64,000 nucleotides of DNA from Burkholderiaceae bacterium (GCA_027493945.1 JAOSJU010000001.1:2294001-2358000), one strand, 5' to 3'; counted from the first letter of the stretch, positions 1-9,254 are shown. A program made the numbers and translations. The notes: a model not told the origin generated them from the sequence alone.

Positions 1-252
1 GCGGCGCCTCCGGGCGTATTGTTCATGGCAATCCCCAAACGTCTGCTGGCCGGGGCGGTCGATCGCAACGCCGTCCGACGCGTGGCACGGGAGGCCTGGC
101 GTGCCGCAGGCGTCGGCGAGGCGCCGGTGGCCGTGATGCTGCGCATGACCGCGCTGCCGGCGGCGCGCGGCGCTCGGCACCTCAAGGCGCTGGTGCGGGC
201 CGAACTCGACGCGGCATTCAGGGCCATGAGCGGGCGCCTGGCCGGCCGTTGA
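1..252 (+). CDS. rnpA: Ribonuclease P protein component, 3-prime part
   Basis: Protein subunit of RNase P, which helps the catalytic RNA trim the 5-prime leader of pre-tRNAs. The reading frame is open from base 1, so the gene begins before the window. The RNR-type signature region is visible as [17 protein letters not shown], following a KR pair, as expected for the RNA-binding helix of this family. The end overlaps nothing and lies 17 bases before the yidD start. The order rnpA-yidD-yidC-mnmE is the standard one in proteobacteria and supports the call. Confidence 0.85.
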   Translation, partial: AAPPGVLFMAIPKRLLAGAVDRNAVRRVAREAWRAAGVGEAPVAVMLRMTALPAARGARHLKALVRAELDAAFRAMSGRLAGR

Positions 253-269
253 ACACAGGAGGAACGTTG

Positions 270-548
270 GTGAAGCGGGTGCTGTCGGCGTTGATCCGTT
301 TCTATCGGCTGGCGATCAGCCCGATGATGACGCCGCGCTGCCGTTTCCTGCCCACCTGTTCCGACTACGCGCTGCAGGCGATCGAGCGCCACGGCGCGCT
401 TGGCGGTGGCTGGCTGGCGATCAGGCGGGTCGCGCGCTGCCATCCCTTCAATCCGGGCGGCCTGGACGAAGTGCCGGACCGCATCCCCAGGCTCTGCAAC
501 TGCCGCTGGCCGGCGGCGCTGCGCAGCGACGAATCCACCGAACGATAG
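270..548 (+). CDS. yidD: Membrane protein insertion efficiency factor YidD
   Basis: Small membrane-associated protein thought to assist YidC-mediated insertion of inner-membrane proteins. The family core is clear: an N-terminal amphipathic segment, then [19 protein letters not shown] with the conserved cysteines, and CHPFNPGG near residue 59. The frame is open from a TTG at 249, but AGGAGG at 257-262 lies 7 bases before the GTG at 270, so that start is preferred; the TTG at 267 is possible but crowded. The C-terminal ~30 residues past HPFNPGG are longer than the usual minimal YidD and look unconserved. It ends 3 bases before yidC. Confidence 0.88.
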   Translation: MKRVLSALIRFYRLAISPMMTPRCRFLPTCSDYALQAIERHGALGGGWLAIRRVARCHPFNPGGLDEVPDRIPRLCNCRWPAALRSDESTER

Positions 549-551
549 ATC

Positions 552-2276
552 ATGCAGACCCAGCGAATGATCCTCTGGATCGTGTTCTCCATGTCGTTGC
601 TGTTCCTCTGGGATGCATGGCAGAAGCACCAGGGCCATCCGTCGCTGTTCGGGGGAGCGGTGCCGCAGGCGACCGCGCCGGCGGCCTCCGGGAACGGCGA
701 GCCGCGCACCGACGCCAGCATCCCGCCATCGAGCGTCGCGACGCCCGAGGCCGGGCGCGCGGCCTCCGCGGCCGGACAGCCGGTGCCGGGCACTGCCGAG
801 CCGGCCGCCGCGGGTTCCGGACAGTCGATCCGCCTGGCCAACGACGTGCTCGCGCTCGACGTGAGCGTGGTGGGCGGGCAGATCGAGCGCGCCGAACTGC
901 TGTCCTATCGCGACCTGAACGATCGCGAGCACAACCTCACGTTGCTGAAGAACCAGCCGGGCGCGCGGTACCTCGCGCAAAGCGGGCTGGTCGGCGCCCC
1001 CAATGGCGCCGCTTACCCGAACCACCGCACGCCGATGACGCCGGTCGACGGCGGCACGGCGCCGCACGTGCTCGCGCAGGGCAGCGACGCGGCAACGCTT
1101 TCGCTCGCCGCCGAAAGCGGCGGGGTGCGGCTGGTGCGCACCTACACGCTGGCGCGCGGCGCCTACGTGGTGCAGGTGAAGGACGAGATCACCAACGTCG
1201 GGACGACGCCGGCGCGGCCGGTGCTGTACATGCAGCTCACGCGCGACGGCAACTCGCCGCCCGGGGAGTCGAAGTTCTACAGCACCTACACCGGGCCGGT
1301 GGTCTACACCGACGCCGACAAGTTCCAGAAGGTGGCCTTCAGCGACATCGAGAAGGGCAAGGCGACGCATTCGGCCAGCGCCGACAACGGCTGGGTCGGA
1401 ATCATCCAGCACTACTTCGTCTCCGCCTGGATTCCGGCGGCGAAGGTGAACCGCGAGTTCTACACGCGCAAGGTCGACGCGAACCTGTACTCGGTCGGCA
1501 TCAAGGAGCCGCTGGCCGAACTGGCGCCGCAGGCCGGCACGACGGTCGAGTCGCGGCTGCTGGTGGGTCCGCAGGACCAGCGCATGCTCGAGAGCATCGC
1601 GCCCGGGCTCGACCTGACCGTCGACTACGGCTGGCTGACCGCGATCGCGCAGCCGATCCACTGGCTGCTGCAGAAGCTGCACGGGCTGGTGGGCAACTGG
1701 GGCTGGGCGATCGTGCTGCTGACGATCGTGGTCAAGACGATCTTCTTCCCGCTGCAGGCGGCGAGCTACCGGTCGATGGCGCGAATGAAGGCGGTCACGC
1801 CGCGGCTCACCGCGATGCGCGAGCGCTACGGCAACGATCGCGTGAGGATGAACCAGGCGATGATGGAGCTGTACAAGACCGAGAAGATCAATCCGCTCGG
1901 TGGTTGCCTGCCGATCGTGGTGCAGATTCCGGTGTTCATCGCGCTGTACTGGGTGCTGCTCGCGTCGGTGGAGATGCGCGACGCGCCGTGGATCGGCTGG
2001 ATCCACGACCTGGCCGCACCCGACCCGTTCTACATCCTGCCGCTGGTGATGGCGGGGACGATGTTCATCCAGGTCAAGCTGAATCCGACGCCGCCGGACC
2101 CGATGCAGGCGAAGATGATGATGATCATGCCGCTGGTGTTCTCGGTCATGTTCTTCTTCTTCCCGTCGGGGCTGGTGCTTTACTGGCTGGTGAACAACAT
2201 CTATTCGATCGCGCAGCAGTGGGTGATCACGCGCAAGATCACGCAGGGCACGGCGGCGGCCAAGGCCAAGGGGTGA
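552..2276 (+). CDS. yidC: Membrane protein insertase YidC
   Basis: Inner-membrane insertase of the Oxa1/YidC/Alb3 family, acting alone or with Sec. 574 residues, the usual size for Gram-negative YidC. It has a first membrane helix at residues ~6-20, a Pro/Ala-rich linker, the large periplasmic beta-sandwich domain (~100-340), then the five-helix insertase core (~370-560) with the family region NPLGGCLPIVVQIPVFIALY. The C-terminal tail is short and basic. It starts 3 bases after yidD, consistent with one operon. No reading-frame break is seen. Confidence 0.95.
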   Translation: MQTQRMILWIVFSMSLLFLWDAWQKHQGHPSLFGGAVPQATAPAASGNGEPRTDASIPPSSVATPEAGRAASAAGQPVPGTAEPAAAGSGQSIRLANDVLALDVSVVGGQIERAELLSYRDLNDREHNLTLLKNQPGARYLAQSGLVGAPNGAAYPNHRTPMTPVDGGTAPHVLAQGSDAATLSLAAESGGVRLVRTYTLARGAYVVQVKDEITNVGTTPARPVLYMQLTRDGNSPPGESKFYSTYTGPVVYTDADKFQKVAFSDIEKGKATHSASADNGWVGIIQHYFVSAWIPAAKVNREFYTRKVDANLYSVGIKEPLAELAPQAGTTVESRLLVGPQDQRMLESIAPGLDLTVDYGWLTAIAQPIHWLLQKLHGLVGNWGWAIVLLTIVVKTIFFPLQAASYRSMARMKAVTPRLTAMRERYGNDRVRMNQAMMELYKTEKINPLGGCLPIVVQIPVFIALYWVLLASVEMRDAPWIGWIHDLAAPDPFYILPLVMAGTMFIQVKLNPTPPDPMQAKMMMIMPLVFSVMFFFFPSGLVLYWLVNNIYSIAQQWVITRKITQGTAAAKAKG

Positions 2277-3807
2277 GTGCAGAGAAGGGGGAAGGGGGAA
2301 GGGAGAAGGGGAGAGAAAGCGCCGGCTCCGGACTTCCCCCTCCCCCTTCTCCCTCCCCCTTCTCTTCCTGCGATCGCCGCGATCGCGACGGCGCCGGGCC
2401 GGGGCGGCATCGGGGTCGTCCGGGTCTCGGGGCGTGACCTGTCGGCGATCGTCGCGGCGGTGCTCGGGCGGGCGCTCGTGGCGCGGCATGCCACTTATGG
2501 GCCGTTTCTCGCGGCCGACGGAGGGGCGATCGACCAAGGCATCGCGCTCCACTTCCCGGCGCCGCACTCGTATACCGGCGAGGACGTGCTCGAACTGCAG
2601 GGGCACGGAGGTCCGGTGGTGCTGCAGTTGCTGTTGCGGCGCGTGCTGGAGGCCGGCCGCGAGATCGGCCTGCGGCTGGCCGAGCCCGGAGAATTCACGC
2701 AGCGGGCGTTCCTGAACGACAAGCTCGACCTGGCACAGGCGGAGGCGGTCGCCGACCTGATCGACGCCAGCACCGAGCAGGCGGCGCGCTCGGCCACCCG
2801 CTCGCTGTCGGGCGAGTTCTCGGCGGCGGTGCACGGCCTGGTCGAGCGGCTGATCGAGCTGCGCACGCTGGTCGAGGCGACGCTCGACTTTCCCGAGGAA
2901 GAGATCGATTTCCTGGAGGCGTCCGACGCACGCGGGCGGCTGGCGCGGATTCGAGACGATCTGCATCATTTGTTGGCCAATGCGCGGCGCGGAGCGCTGT
3001 TGCGCGACGGTCTGAACGTGGTGCTGCTCGGCGAACCGAACGTCGGCAAGAGCTCGCTGCTCAACGCGCTGGCCGGCGCCGAAGTGGCGATCGTCACCGA
3101 AATCCCGGGCACGACCCGCGACCGGATCGCGCAGGCGATCCAGATCGAGGGGTGCCGCTGAACATCGTCGATACGGCCGGGCTGCGCGAAACCTCCGACC
3201 AGGTGGAGCAGCTCGGGATCGCGCGCACCTGGCGGAGGCGGCGCAGGCCGACGTGGTCGTGCACCTGCTGGATGCTCGCGAGACCGACACCGCCGCGGCG
3301 CTGGCGATCGAGCGCGAGCTCGATCATCGGCTGGCCGAGGCGGTGCCGATGGTGCGGGTGTACAACAAGATCGATCTGGCGGGGGTGGGGCCGCGGGTCG
3401 AGCGGGGGAACATTGCCGGTACGGTCGCCGATCGGGCGGTGGCCGGAGGCGAGACGATCGGCGAAGAAAGCTGGCCGGAACGTGGCCAATCAGTGTCGTC
3501 GGTCTGGCTCTCGGCGAAGACGGGGGCGGGGATCGACCTGCTGCGGACGCTTCTGCTCGAGTTGGCGGGATGGCAGGCGAGCGGCGTATCGACCTTCATC
3601 GCGCGCGAGCGGCACCTGATCGCGCTGCGCGCGGCGCAGGCGCACGTCGAGGCGGCCGAGGGGCACGCGCGCGAGCGGGCGCAGCAACTGGATCTCTTCG
3701 CCGAGGAACTTCGGCTGGCTCAGGAGCGGCTGAACGAGATCACCGGGGAGTTCACGGCGGATGATCTGCTGGGGGTGATCTTCAGCAGGTTTTGTATCGG
3801 GAAGTGA
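2277..3807 (+). CDS. mnmE: tRNA modification GTPase MnmE, frame broken twice
   Basis: GTPase that with MnmG makes 5-carboxymethylaminomethyl-uridine at the tRNA wobble position. Visible in order: tetrahydrofolate-binding N-domain (start near [19 protein letters not shown]), P-loop [34 protein letters not shown], and the C-terminal FCIGK with its catalytic cysteine. Two single-G losses break the frame: at the G run 3149-3152 ([13 protein letters not shown] expected) and at 3231-3232 ([17 protein letters not shown] expected). The true start is unclear: no ATG, GTG or TTG lies at the normal position, and the GTG at 2277 gives an extension encoded by the purine/pyrimidine repeat. mnmE is broadly conserved, so sequence error is more likely than decay. 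Confidence 0.9.
2281..2369. repeat. Purine tract / pyrimidine tract inverted repeat
   Basis: Bases 2281-2319 are all purine (G and A runs) and bases 2333-2369 are all pyrimidine, separated by about 13 GC-rich bases. The second tract is close to the reverse complement of the first, so the transcript could fold into a stem of nearly 37 bp. It lies between the yidC stop and the first recognisable MnmE residue, where no spacer of this kind is normal. If translated from the GTG at 2277 it would give MnmE a basic, Pro-rich extension of about 30 residues. Confidence 0.75.
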
Positions 3808-3841
3808 CTGTGGTTCCGACGCGGTGCGGTCCCCAACGCAC

Positions 3842-6800
3842 TCATGCCGCAATGGCCGTCTTGCGCACCTGTTCGATCGTCGCGAGCAACTCATCCACCT
3901 GCGTCGAACTGAATAGCCCATCCGGTCCGCGCGGCGTCAAGTCCGTGAATGGCGACTCGTAAAGCATCGCCGCTTCCATGATGCCGTGCTCGGTGAGGTG
4001 GTTCACGATCAAGTTCACGAACTCGATCTGGTTGGCGCCGAGGGACTTGCCGACGAGAAACCCGGCCAACGCGTCCTTGGCCGCCTGACGATCAAGTCCA
4101 ACCAATGAGCGCACGAAGAGTCCGAGCCCTTGCGACTCCTCGGCAGCTCGCTGGATTTCGTCCGCAGCGCCAACGCCGCTTTCGGAAAGCATGCGTTGAA
4201 GCTCAGCGAGGTCAGCAGCGGTCAACGCCTTGTTCATCCTCAGCTTGTGAATTGCAATGTGGTCCTGATGCGAGCGCAGGAAGGCTTGGGCCTTGGCGCG
4301 GAACTTCGTGTAGTCGGTGCCGTGGCCAAAGCCGGGCAGCTCGACCGCCGTCTCGCCGCCCATCTCGTCCTCGAAGTCGGTGTAGATGGGCTTGCGCTTC
4401 TGCTTCTCGATGAGCTTGATGAGGTCACGCAGGCGCCGGCGCATCGCCTCGAGCATCGGGACGGTGACGTCGCTCCACCACTCGTCGGTCTGCACATCCT
4501 GGATGAGCGCCATATGATCTCGAACCATCGGGATGGCGGACTTCTCTTCGAGCAGTCCGGCGAGCTCCTTGACCTGATCGCGCAGGCGAGCGAAGCCCGG
4601 CTCTGACCGCAGGATCGCGAGCTGGAGGTTCAGAACCAGGAGGTCGAACCGCTTCGCCTCCTCGTTCTCGGGGTCGAGTTCCGTTGGCAGGCCCGCGATC
4701 TGGTGCGATAGCTCCGAGAGCGCCTCCGGCGCCAGCACAGTCCAAGCCTCGGGCTTGGCGTACTGCTCGACGATGCGGCGCCGCGGCCGCACGACGAAGT
4801 TGTCGAGGTTCATGCTGGCCACTTCCCTTTGCAGCAGCGCTGCGACCTGCGCGCGCACCTCGTCATCCGATGCCGGGTGCCCATGCGGCGGCGCCCGTGT
4901 CTCGCGCGCTGTCTGGCGGTCGGCTTCGGTCAACTTCTTGTCCAGCTCGCCGATCAGCTCCAGCCGGGCATCGAATAGCCGCTTGCCGAGCGATTCGCCG
5001 AGTGCGCCCTCGGTGGCAGGGAGGTTCTGGCTGAAGTACTCCAGGTTCTGGCAGTAGTCGAAGACGCAGAAGTACTCTTTGTGCTTGGCCGGTCCGAACA
5101 GGTCCGGACACAGGCGCGTGCCCCGACCGAGCATCTGCCAGAACTTGGTCTTCGAGCGCACCAGCTTGAAGAAGACCAGGTTCACGACCTCGGGGATGTC
5201 GATCCCAGTGTCGAGCATGTCCACCGAGATGGCGATGTGCGGCGCTTTGTCCTTGGCCGAGAAGTTGTCGATCAGGCTCTGCGCATACTCGGTCTTGAAC
5301 GTGATCACGCGCGCGAACTCGCCCTTGTAGTGTGGGTAGTTGGCGTTGAAGCGCTCGGCGATGAACTCGGCGTGGTGCTGGTTCTTGGCGAACAGTATGG
5401 TCTTGCCGAGCCGATCGCCGCCGGCCACCGTCAAGCCCCGCGTCATGAGATGTTCCAGGACCTTGTCCACCGTGTCCTTGTTGAACAGCCACTTGTTGAC
5501 CGCCTCGGCCTCCACGCGATTGGGGACGTTGCCATCTTCTTCCCATTCGAGCGCGTCCCACTGATCCTTGTCCTCTTCGGAGAGCTCGTCGTACCTGATC
5601 CCCTCGCGCTGGAACTTCAGTGGCACCGACACGGCCTTCGGCGGCACGAGGAAGCCGTCGCGCACCGCCTCGTCGAGTCCGTAGGCGTCGGTCGGTACGC
5701 CGTTCTCGAGGTCGAACAGGCTGTAGGTGTTCCGGTCCACCTCGTCCTTCGGCGTGGCCGTGAGCCCGACCAGCAGCGAGTCGAAGTAGTCGAAGATCGC
5801 GCGGTACTTCTGGAACACCGACCGGTGGGCCTCGTCGATGATCACGAGGTCGAAGTGGCCGGCGCCGCAGCGCCGCTGCCCATCCCGCGTCTCGTCGATG
5901 AGCCCCATCATCGTCGGATAGGTGGAGACCAAGACGCGCCCCTCGGCGTCCTTCTCGGTGACCAGGTTCACCGGCGACGCGTCGGGCAAGTGGCGCTTGA
6001 AGGCGTTCACCGCCTGGTTGACCAGCGCTACGCGATCGGCGAGGAACAGCACGCGCTTGACCCAATTGCTCTTCATCAGCAGGTCGCACAGCGCGATGAC
6101 CGTGCGCGTCTTGCCGGCGCCGGTGGCCATCACCACCAGCGCTTTGCGGTCGTGGTCGCGCTCGAAGGCCTCGGCGATGCGCCGGATGCCGCGCGTCTGG
6201 TAGTAGCGCTCGACGATGGCTGGATTGATCTCGCCTGCCGCCAGCGGCTTGCGCGTACTGCGCCGCTGGATCACGAGCTCCAGCTCCGCCTTCTTGTAGA
6301 AGCCCTGCACCGCGCGCGGCGGGTAGCGGCTGTCGTCCCAGATCCAGTGCTCGTAGCCGTTGGAATAGAAGATCAGCGGGCGCTGGCCGAACTGGCGCTC
6401 CAGGCAGTCCGCGTACAGCTTGGCCTGCTGCTGGCCGACGCGCGCATCGCGCCGGGTGCGCTTGGCCTCCACGAGCCCGAGTGGCTTGCCGTCGTCGCCC
6501 CACAGGACGTAATCGACGAAGCCCTTGCCTTCCTTGTTCGGCATGCCACTGACTTCGAACTCGCGGTCCCGCGGCTGGTCGAGCGGCCAGCCAGCCTCCT
6601 TCAGCAGCAGGTCGATGAAGTAGTCGCGGGTCTCTGCCTCGGAGTAGTCGTGCGTGTCGGGTTGCGCGGCTGCGGCCTGCTTGGCCGCCGCTACCTCGGC
6701 ACGCAGGCGTTTCAGCTCCTCGTCGAGCGTGGTCTTGTCGGCCAGCAAGGCGGCGAGCTTCTCGTCGCGCTCGCGCAGGCCCGCTTCGAGCTGTTGCAGC

Positions 6801-7267
6801 TGCTCAGCGGTCCGCCCGCGCACCGGTGTCGCTGGTATCACCTTGGGCAGCGCGCCCGCGTCGAAGGTCAAGCCCGGCGCCGGGCGCGCCGCGCGACCGT
6901 AGGTGCGGGCGAGCCAGTACGTCACGTGGAACAGCTCGCGCACCGCGACCACAGCGTCGTCGAGCGGGATCGTCCGATGGCCGTGCACGGCGCGGTTGCC
7001 GAGCGTGTTGATGACCCGCGCCTTGCTGAACACCGCCTCGCCCGCGGCTTCCTTGAAACTGGGGTCGTGGATCAGCGCCGAGAGGTTGTCCTGGTACGGC
7101 AGCTTCAGCGAGGCATCGTGTTTGTAGGCCCAGCTCACCGCCAGTTCGAGCGCGCGTCGCGCGTAGAAGCATGCCGTGCGTGGATCGGCGTGTGCGGCCG
7201 TCTCCGCCCTGGCCGCCGCGTCGAAGACAGCGACCCATTCGTGCTGGAGGAAGGCGAACTGACTCAC
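3842..7267 (-). CDS. hsdR: Type I restriction enzyme R subunit (HsdR, EcoEI-like)
   Basis: ATP-driven DNA translocase and nuclease subunit of a type I restriction system. 1141 residues from a GTG at 7267 (VSQFAFLQHEW), which matches the normal start of this subfamily; the frame is open further upstream but that part looks non-homologous. Domains: DUF4145-like N-terminus (~10-150), coiled coil (~160-220), nuclease with VDYVLWGDDG and VEAKRT (D-ExK), then helicase with MATGAGKT (Walker A) and DEAH, and the EcoEI C-terminal region. The start overlaps the preceding ORF by GTGA. No hsdM or hsdS is present, so it cannot restrict DNA with the genes seen here. Confidence 0.92.
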   Translation of the reverse strand: MSQFAFLQHEWVAVFDAAARAETAAHADPRTACFYARRALELAVSWAYKHDASLKLPYQDNLSALIHDPSFKEAAGEAVFSKARVINTLGNRAVHGHRTIPLDDAVVAVRELFHVTYWLARTYGRAARPAPGLTFDAGALPKVIPATPVRGRTAEQLQQLEAGLRERDEKLAALLADKTTLDEELKRLRAEVAAAKQAAAAQPDTHDYSEAETRDYFIDLLLKEAGWPLDQPRDREFEVSGMPNKEGKGFVDYVLWGDDGKPLGLVEAKRTRRDARVGQQQAKLYADCLERQFGQRPLIFYSNGYEHWIWDDSRYPPRAVQGFYKKAELELVIQRRSTRKPLAAGEINPAIVERYYQTRGIRRIAEAFERDHDRKALVVMATGAGKTRTVIALCDLLMKSNWVKRVLFLADRVALVNQAVNAFKRHLPDASPVNLVTEKDAEGRVLVSTYPTMMGLIDETRDGQRRCGAGHFDLVIIDEAHRSVFQKYRAIFDYFDSLLVGLTATPKDEVDRNTYSLFDLENGVPTDAYGLDEAVRDGFLVPPKAVSVPLKFQREGIRYDELSEEDKDQWDALEWEEDGNVPNRVEAEAVNKWLFNKDTVDKVLEHLMTRGLTVAGGDRLGKTILFAKNQHHAEFIAERFNANYPHYKGEFARVITFKTEYAQSLIDNFSAKDKAPHIAISVDMLDTGIDIPEVVNLVFFKLVRSKTKFWQMLGRGTRLCPDLFGPAKHKEYFCVFDYCQNLEYFSQNLPATEGALGESLGKRLFDARLELIGELDKKLTEADRQTARETRAPPHGHPASDDEVRAQVAALLQREVASMNLDNFVVRPRRRIVEQYAKPEAWTVLAPEALSELSHQIAGLPTELDPENEEAKRFDLLVLNLQLAILRSEPGFARLRDQVKELAGLLEEKSAIPMVRDHMALIQDVQTDEWWSDVTVPMLEAMRRRLRDLIKLIEKQKRKPIYTDFEDEMGGETAVELPGFGHGTDYTKFRAKAQAFLRSHQDHIAIHKLRMNKALTAADLAELQRMLSESGVGAADEIQRAAEESQGLGLFVRSLVGLDRQAAKDALAGFLVGKSLGANQIEFVNLIVNHLTEHGIMEAAMLYESPFTDLTPRGPDGLFSSTQVDELLATIEQVRKTAIAA

Positions 7268-7494
7268 TTGTCGATGCTCTTCTTGCGATAGCCAGCCTTT
7301 AGCATGGCGCCCCCGGCAATCCATGTGAAAGGCAGGATCACCGTCACTGGACCGGCCGATTGCGACGATTTGCTCCGTGATTGCAACCTGCGCGCCGCTC
7401 GTTGCAAACCGCTCGCGGAAAAACTCATGTAGATCAGTCTCTTGCGAACGGACGCGGCCCACGGATTGGCCGAAATGCACGGGTTGCGCTTCAC
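7264..7494 (-). CDS. Small basic protein of unknown function, coupled to hsdR
   Basis: 76-residue ORF, GTG start, not recognised. Its start overlaps the upstream stop as GTGA (7491-7494) and its stop overlaps the hsdR GTG the same way (7264-7267), so three genes would be translationally coupled. The protein is rich in Arg, Ser and Lys, ends in KKSIDK and has one hydrophobic stretch (VTVILPFTWIAGGAML). The two four-base overlaps are the main evidence. Alternatively the segment is the remnant of a lost gene such as hsdS, read by chance. Confidence 0.35.
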   Translation of the reverse strand: MKRNPCISANPWAASVRKRLIYMSFSASGLQRAARRLQSRSKSSQSAGPVTVILPFTWIAGGAMLKAGYRKKSIDK

Positions 7495-8978
7495 GGTTGC
7501 AAATCCCCGCGGCGGGCTCCCGGGTACCAGCGGGCAGCCTTCGTGAGCCCGACGCTGTGGATCGCCCCTTCCTTGCGCAGTTCACGCAGTAGGACCTGAA
7601 TCTGGCTTCGCGACAGCGCCGGCAGGACTTGCCGGAACTCCTCCATCTGCGCGCCGCTCGCTGCGTTGTCCCGGATGTGCTTCAACAGCAGCGCCTTGTT
7701 GGTCCCTCGGTCGAGCCCCTTCGTGCGGGTGTAAACGCCCTTGCTGCCCAGCGCGGCGTAAAGCCCGCGTGCCAGGATGTACCGGGTTCCCCGACCGCGC
7801 CCGATCGACTCCACCGCGCCGGCGGAGATCAGACTCGGCAGACGGGCCTTGAGGTACTCCGGCATCGGTTGCTCGCGCCGGAGATAGTCGAGCGCGAGGA
7901 AGTCGTAGGTCGAGAACGACTTGACTTTCTCCTCACCCAGCCGCTCGATGAAACGCACGAAGGCCGGGCTGGCGATCGTTCCATGCAGGGTCAGCCGCAC
8001 CTCGTGCGCCGACGTGCCTGCGAAGCTGGGCAGCGCCTTGCCCTGCCGGATCGCGCTTTCGAACATCAGGTTCATGCCCTGGCCCGAGCGTTCGATCAGC
8101 CCGCACTTGGCCAGCGCCTCGGCCAGCCGCCGATTTCGCGGGTTCTGCTGGTCGAGGATGTTCGCCGGGGTGATCCCCGTTGGCAGGCCGCCGGGGCTCA
8201 CCACCTCCAGCCGCTGGGGATGCTGCCGAACGAACACCGAACCGCCGAGCCGATAGTCCCGATGCGCTACGGCATTGAGCAGCGCTTCGCGCACCGACAC
8301 CTCGTCGAAGGTGGGCAGTTCGACGCGGAACAACCCGTCCTGATAGCTCTGCCGGTCGTTGCGCAGGTTGATCTTGTTCCAGATGGCGTCGTGCCAGAGG
8401 AAGAACCCTTCCCGGTACTCCTCGCGATCTGCCGCAGGGCCCGACGCCTCGGAGGACCGGTACTCGAACACGAGCTCCGCCTGCGCCAGCCAGCGCCCCA
8501 GCGCCGCCCGCGTGCCGAACAAGATCAGTGCCGCGTAGGTGATGCGCCCCTCCAGCAGCAGCTCGGCGTTGGCGAGTGTCTGCTCATCGGTCCATCGCGT
8601 CTTGCGCTCGTCGCGCGTCTTGGTGGCCCACCGGCCACGAAACGCCGCGATCGCTTCCGGCGACAGGTCGCCGATGCCCGCGCCTGGGCAGACCTCCGCC
8701 GAGAAGTCGGGCCCCGTCTCGGCGAACATCGCCTTCAGTTCCGCATCGCTCAGCCCGGTCAGTTCGTCACCCGCACGCTTGAGATACCGCCCGTCGATCT
8801 GCCAGGCCGTGCCGGGAAGTCGTGCCGGCACATGGACCACCAGCACCCGCCCGTCGGCGGTTCGCACCTCCTCCACCGGAATGCGATGCGACAGCCGGTC
8901 GTGCAGTCCGGCCTCGGTGCGCCCCGGCTCGGCGAACGCTGCCGTGCCGACGATTGCGCCTTGGCGGCGGCATTGCAC
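7491..8978 (-). CDS. AlbA_2 / RecG-C-like ATP-binding protein, N-terminus missing
   Basis: Member of the Schlafen-AlbA plus HATPase_c_4 family, often found beside restriction, Fic and TA genes and annotated as transcriptional regulator or putative DNA-binding protein. Visible: the end of the AlbA domain (GAIVGTAAFAEP to WQIDGRYLKRAGDEL, residues ~8-70), then the RecG-C/HATPase_c_4 block with EVSVREALLNAVAHRDY, LEVVSPGGLPTGIT and RSGQGMNLM, and a winged-helix tail (~420-490). The first half of the AlbA domain is absent: the recognisable protein begins next to repeat A (8985-9119), where the usual EFK-type motifs should be. Probably a 5-prime truncation and perhaps not functional. Confidence 0.8.
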   Translation of the reverse strand: MQCRRQGAIVGTAAFAEPGRTEAGLHDRLSHRIPVEEVRTADGRVLVVHVPARLPGTAWQIDGRYLKRAGDELTGLSDAELKAMFAETGPDFSAEVCPGAGIGDLSPEAIAAFRGRWATKTRDERKTRWTDEQTLANAELLLEGRITYAALILFGTRAALGRWLAQAELVFEYRSSEASGPAADREEYREGFFLWHDAIWNKINLRNDRQSYQDGLFRVELPTFDEVSVREALLNAVAHRDYRLGGSVFVRQHPQRLEVVSPGGLPTGITPANILDQQNPRNRRLAEALAKCGLIERSGQGMNLMFESAIRQGKALPSFAGTSAHEVRLTLHGTIASPAFVRFIERLGEEKVKSFSTYDFLALDYLRREQPMPEYLKARLPSLISAGAVESIGRGRGTRYILARGLYAALGSKGVYTRTKGLDRGTNKALLLKHIRDNAASGAQMEEFRQVLPALSRSQIQVLLRELRKEGAIHSVGLTKAARWYPGARRGDLQP

Positions 8979-8984
8979 ACCGCA

Positions 8985-9119
8985 GTGAAGCCCGCCGCAT
9001 GCGACAGGCTGCCTTCACTATGCAGGTGATGTGCCCGGCTTGTTATAGGCTCCGGACCTTCTCAGCGTGAACCCGAGCCGCATGACGCATTACGAGCCGA
9101 TCTCGAGTACACGCATGAG
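8985..9119 (+). repeat. Direct repeat A, left of fic/TA block
   Basis: About 130 bp, related to repeat B at 11442-11556 in the same orientation. Shared blocks, in order: a hairpin with loop CATGCGAY flanked by AGGC-GCCTT-type arms; CGGCTTGTTAYAGGCTC; GAACCCGAG; and TCTCGAGTACACGCATGAG. Its left edge coincides with the point where the AlbA-family gene loses its N-terminus. Confidence 0.75.
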
Positions 9120-9157
9120 TACACATTCGCAGCGACGAATCGGGACAAGGCTTGATT

Positions 9158-9194
9158 CACAAGGCTTCGCCGCGATTCGTTCGCTTCTGCATCG
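9158..9194 (+). repeat. 37-bp repeat D1
   Basis: Matches 10512-10548 at 30 of 37 positions, same orientation, beginning CACAAG and ending TGCATCG. It lies just right of repeat A and downstream of the fic stop. No coding function is seen in 9120-9254 otherwise. Confidence 0.55.
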
Positions 9195-9231
9195 GTAGGT
9201 CAGGGCGTCGCCTGTCTCTCCGACAACAGCG

Positions 9232-9249
9232 CCGCCCGCTCGAGGGCGG
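9232..9249 (-). terminator. Hairpin just after fic stop
   Basis: Perfect 6-bp stem CCGCCC/GGGCGG with a 6-base loop, 5 bases beyond the fic stop codon at 9255. There is no T run, so intrinsic termination is uncertain; it could also protect the mRNA 3-prime end. Confidence 0.4.
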
Positions 9250-9254
9250 GGTAC

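Noticed and set aside
617..2437. Long open frame on the plus strand inside yidC
   Set aside because: It is Arg/Ala/Gly-rich translation of the yidC DNA in another frame; such shadows are expected at high GC.
5081..7291. Open frame of more than 700 codons opposite hsdR
   Set aside because: Antisense shadow of a strongly supported gene; no family motifs and composition typical of a reversed frame.
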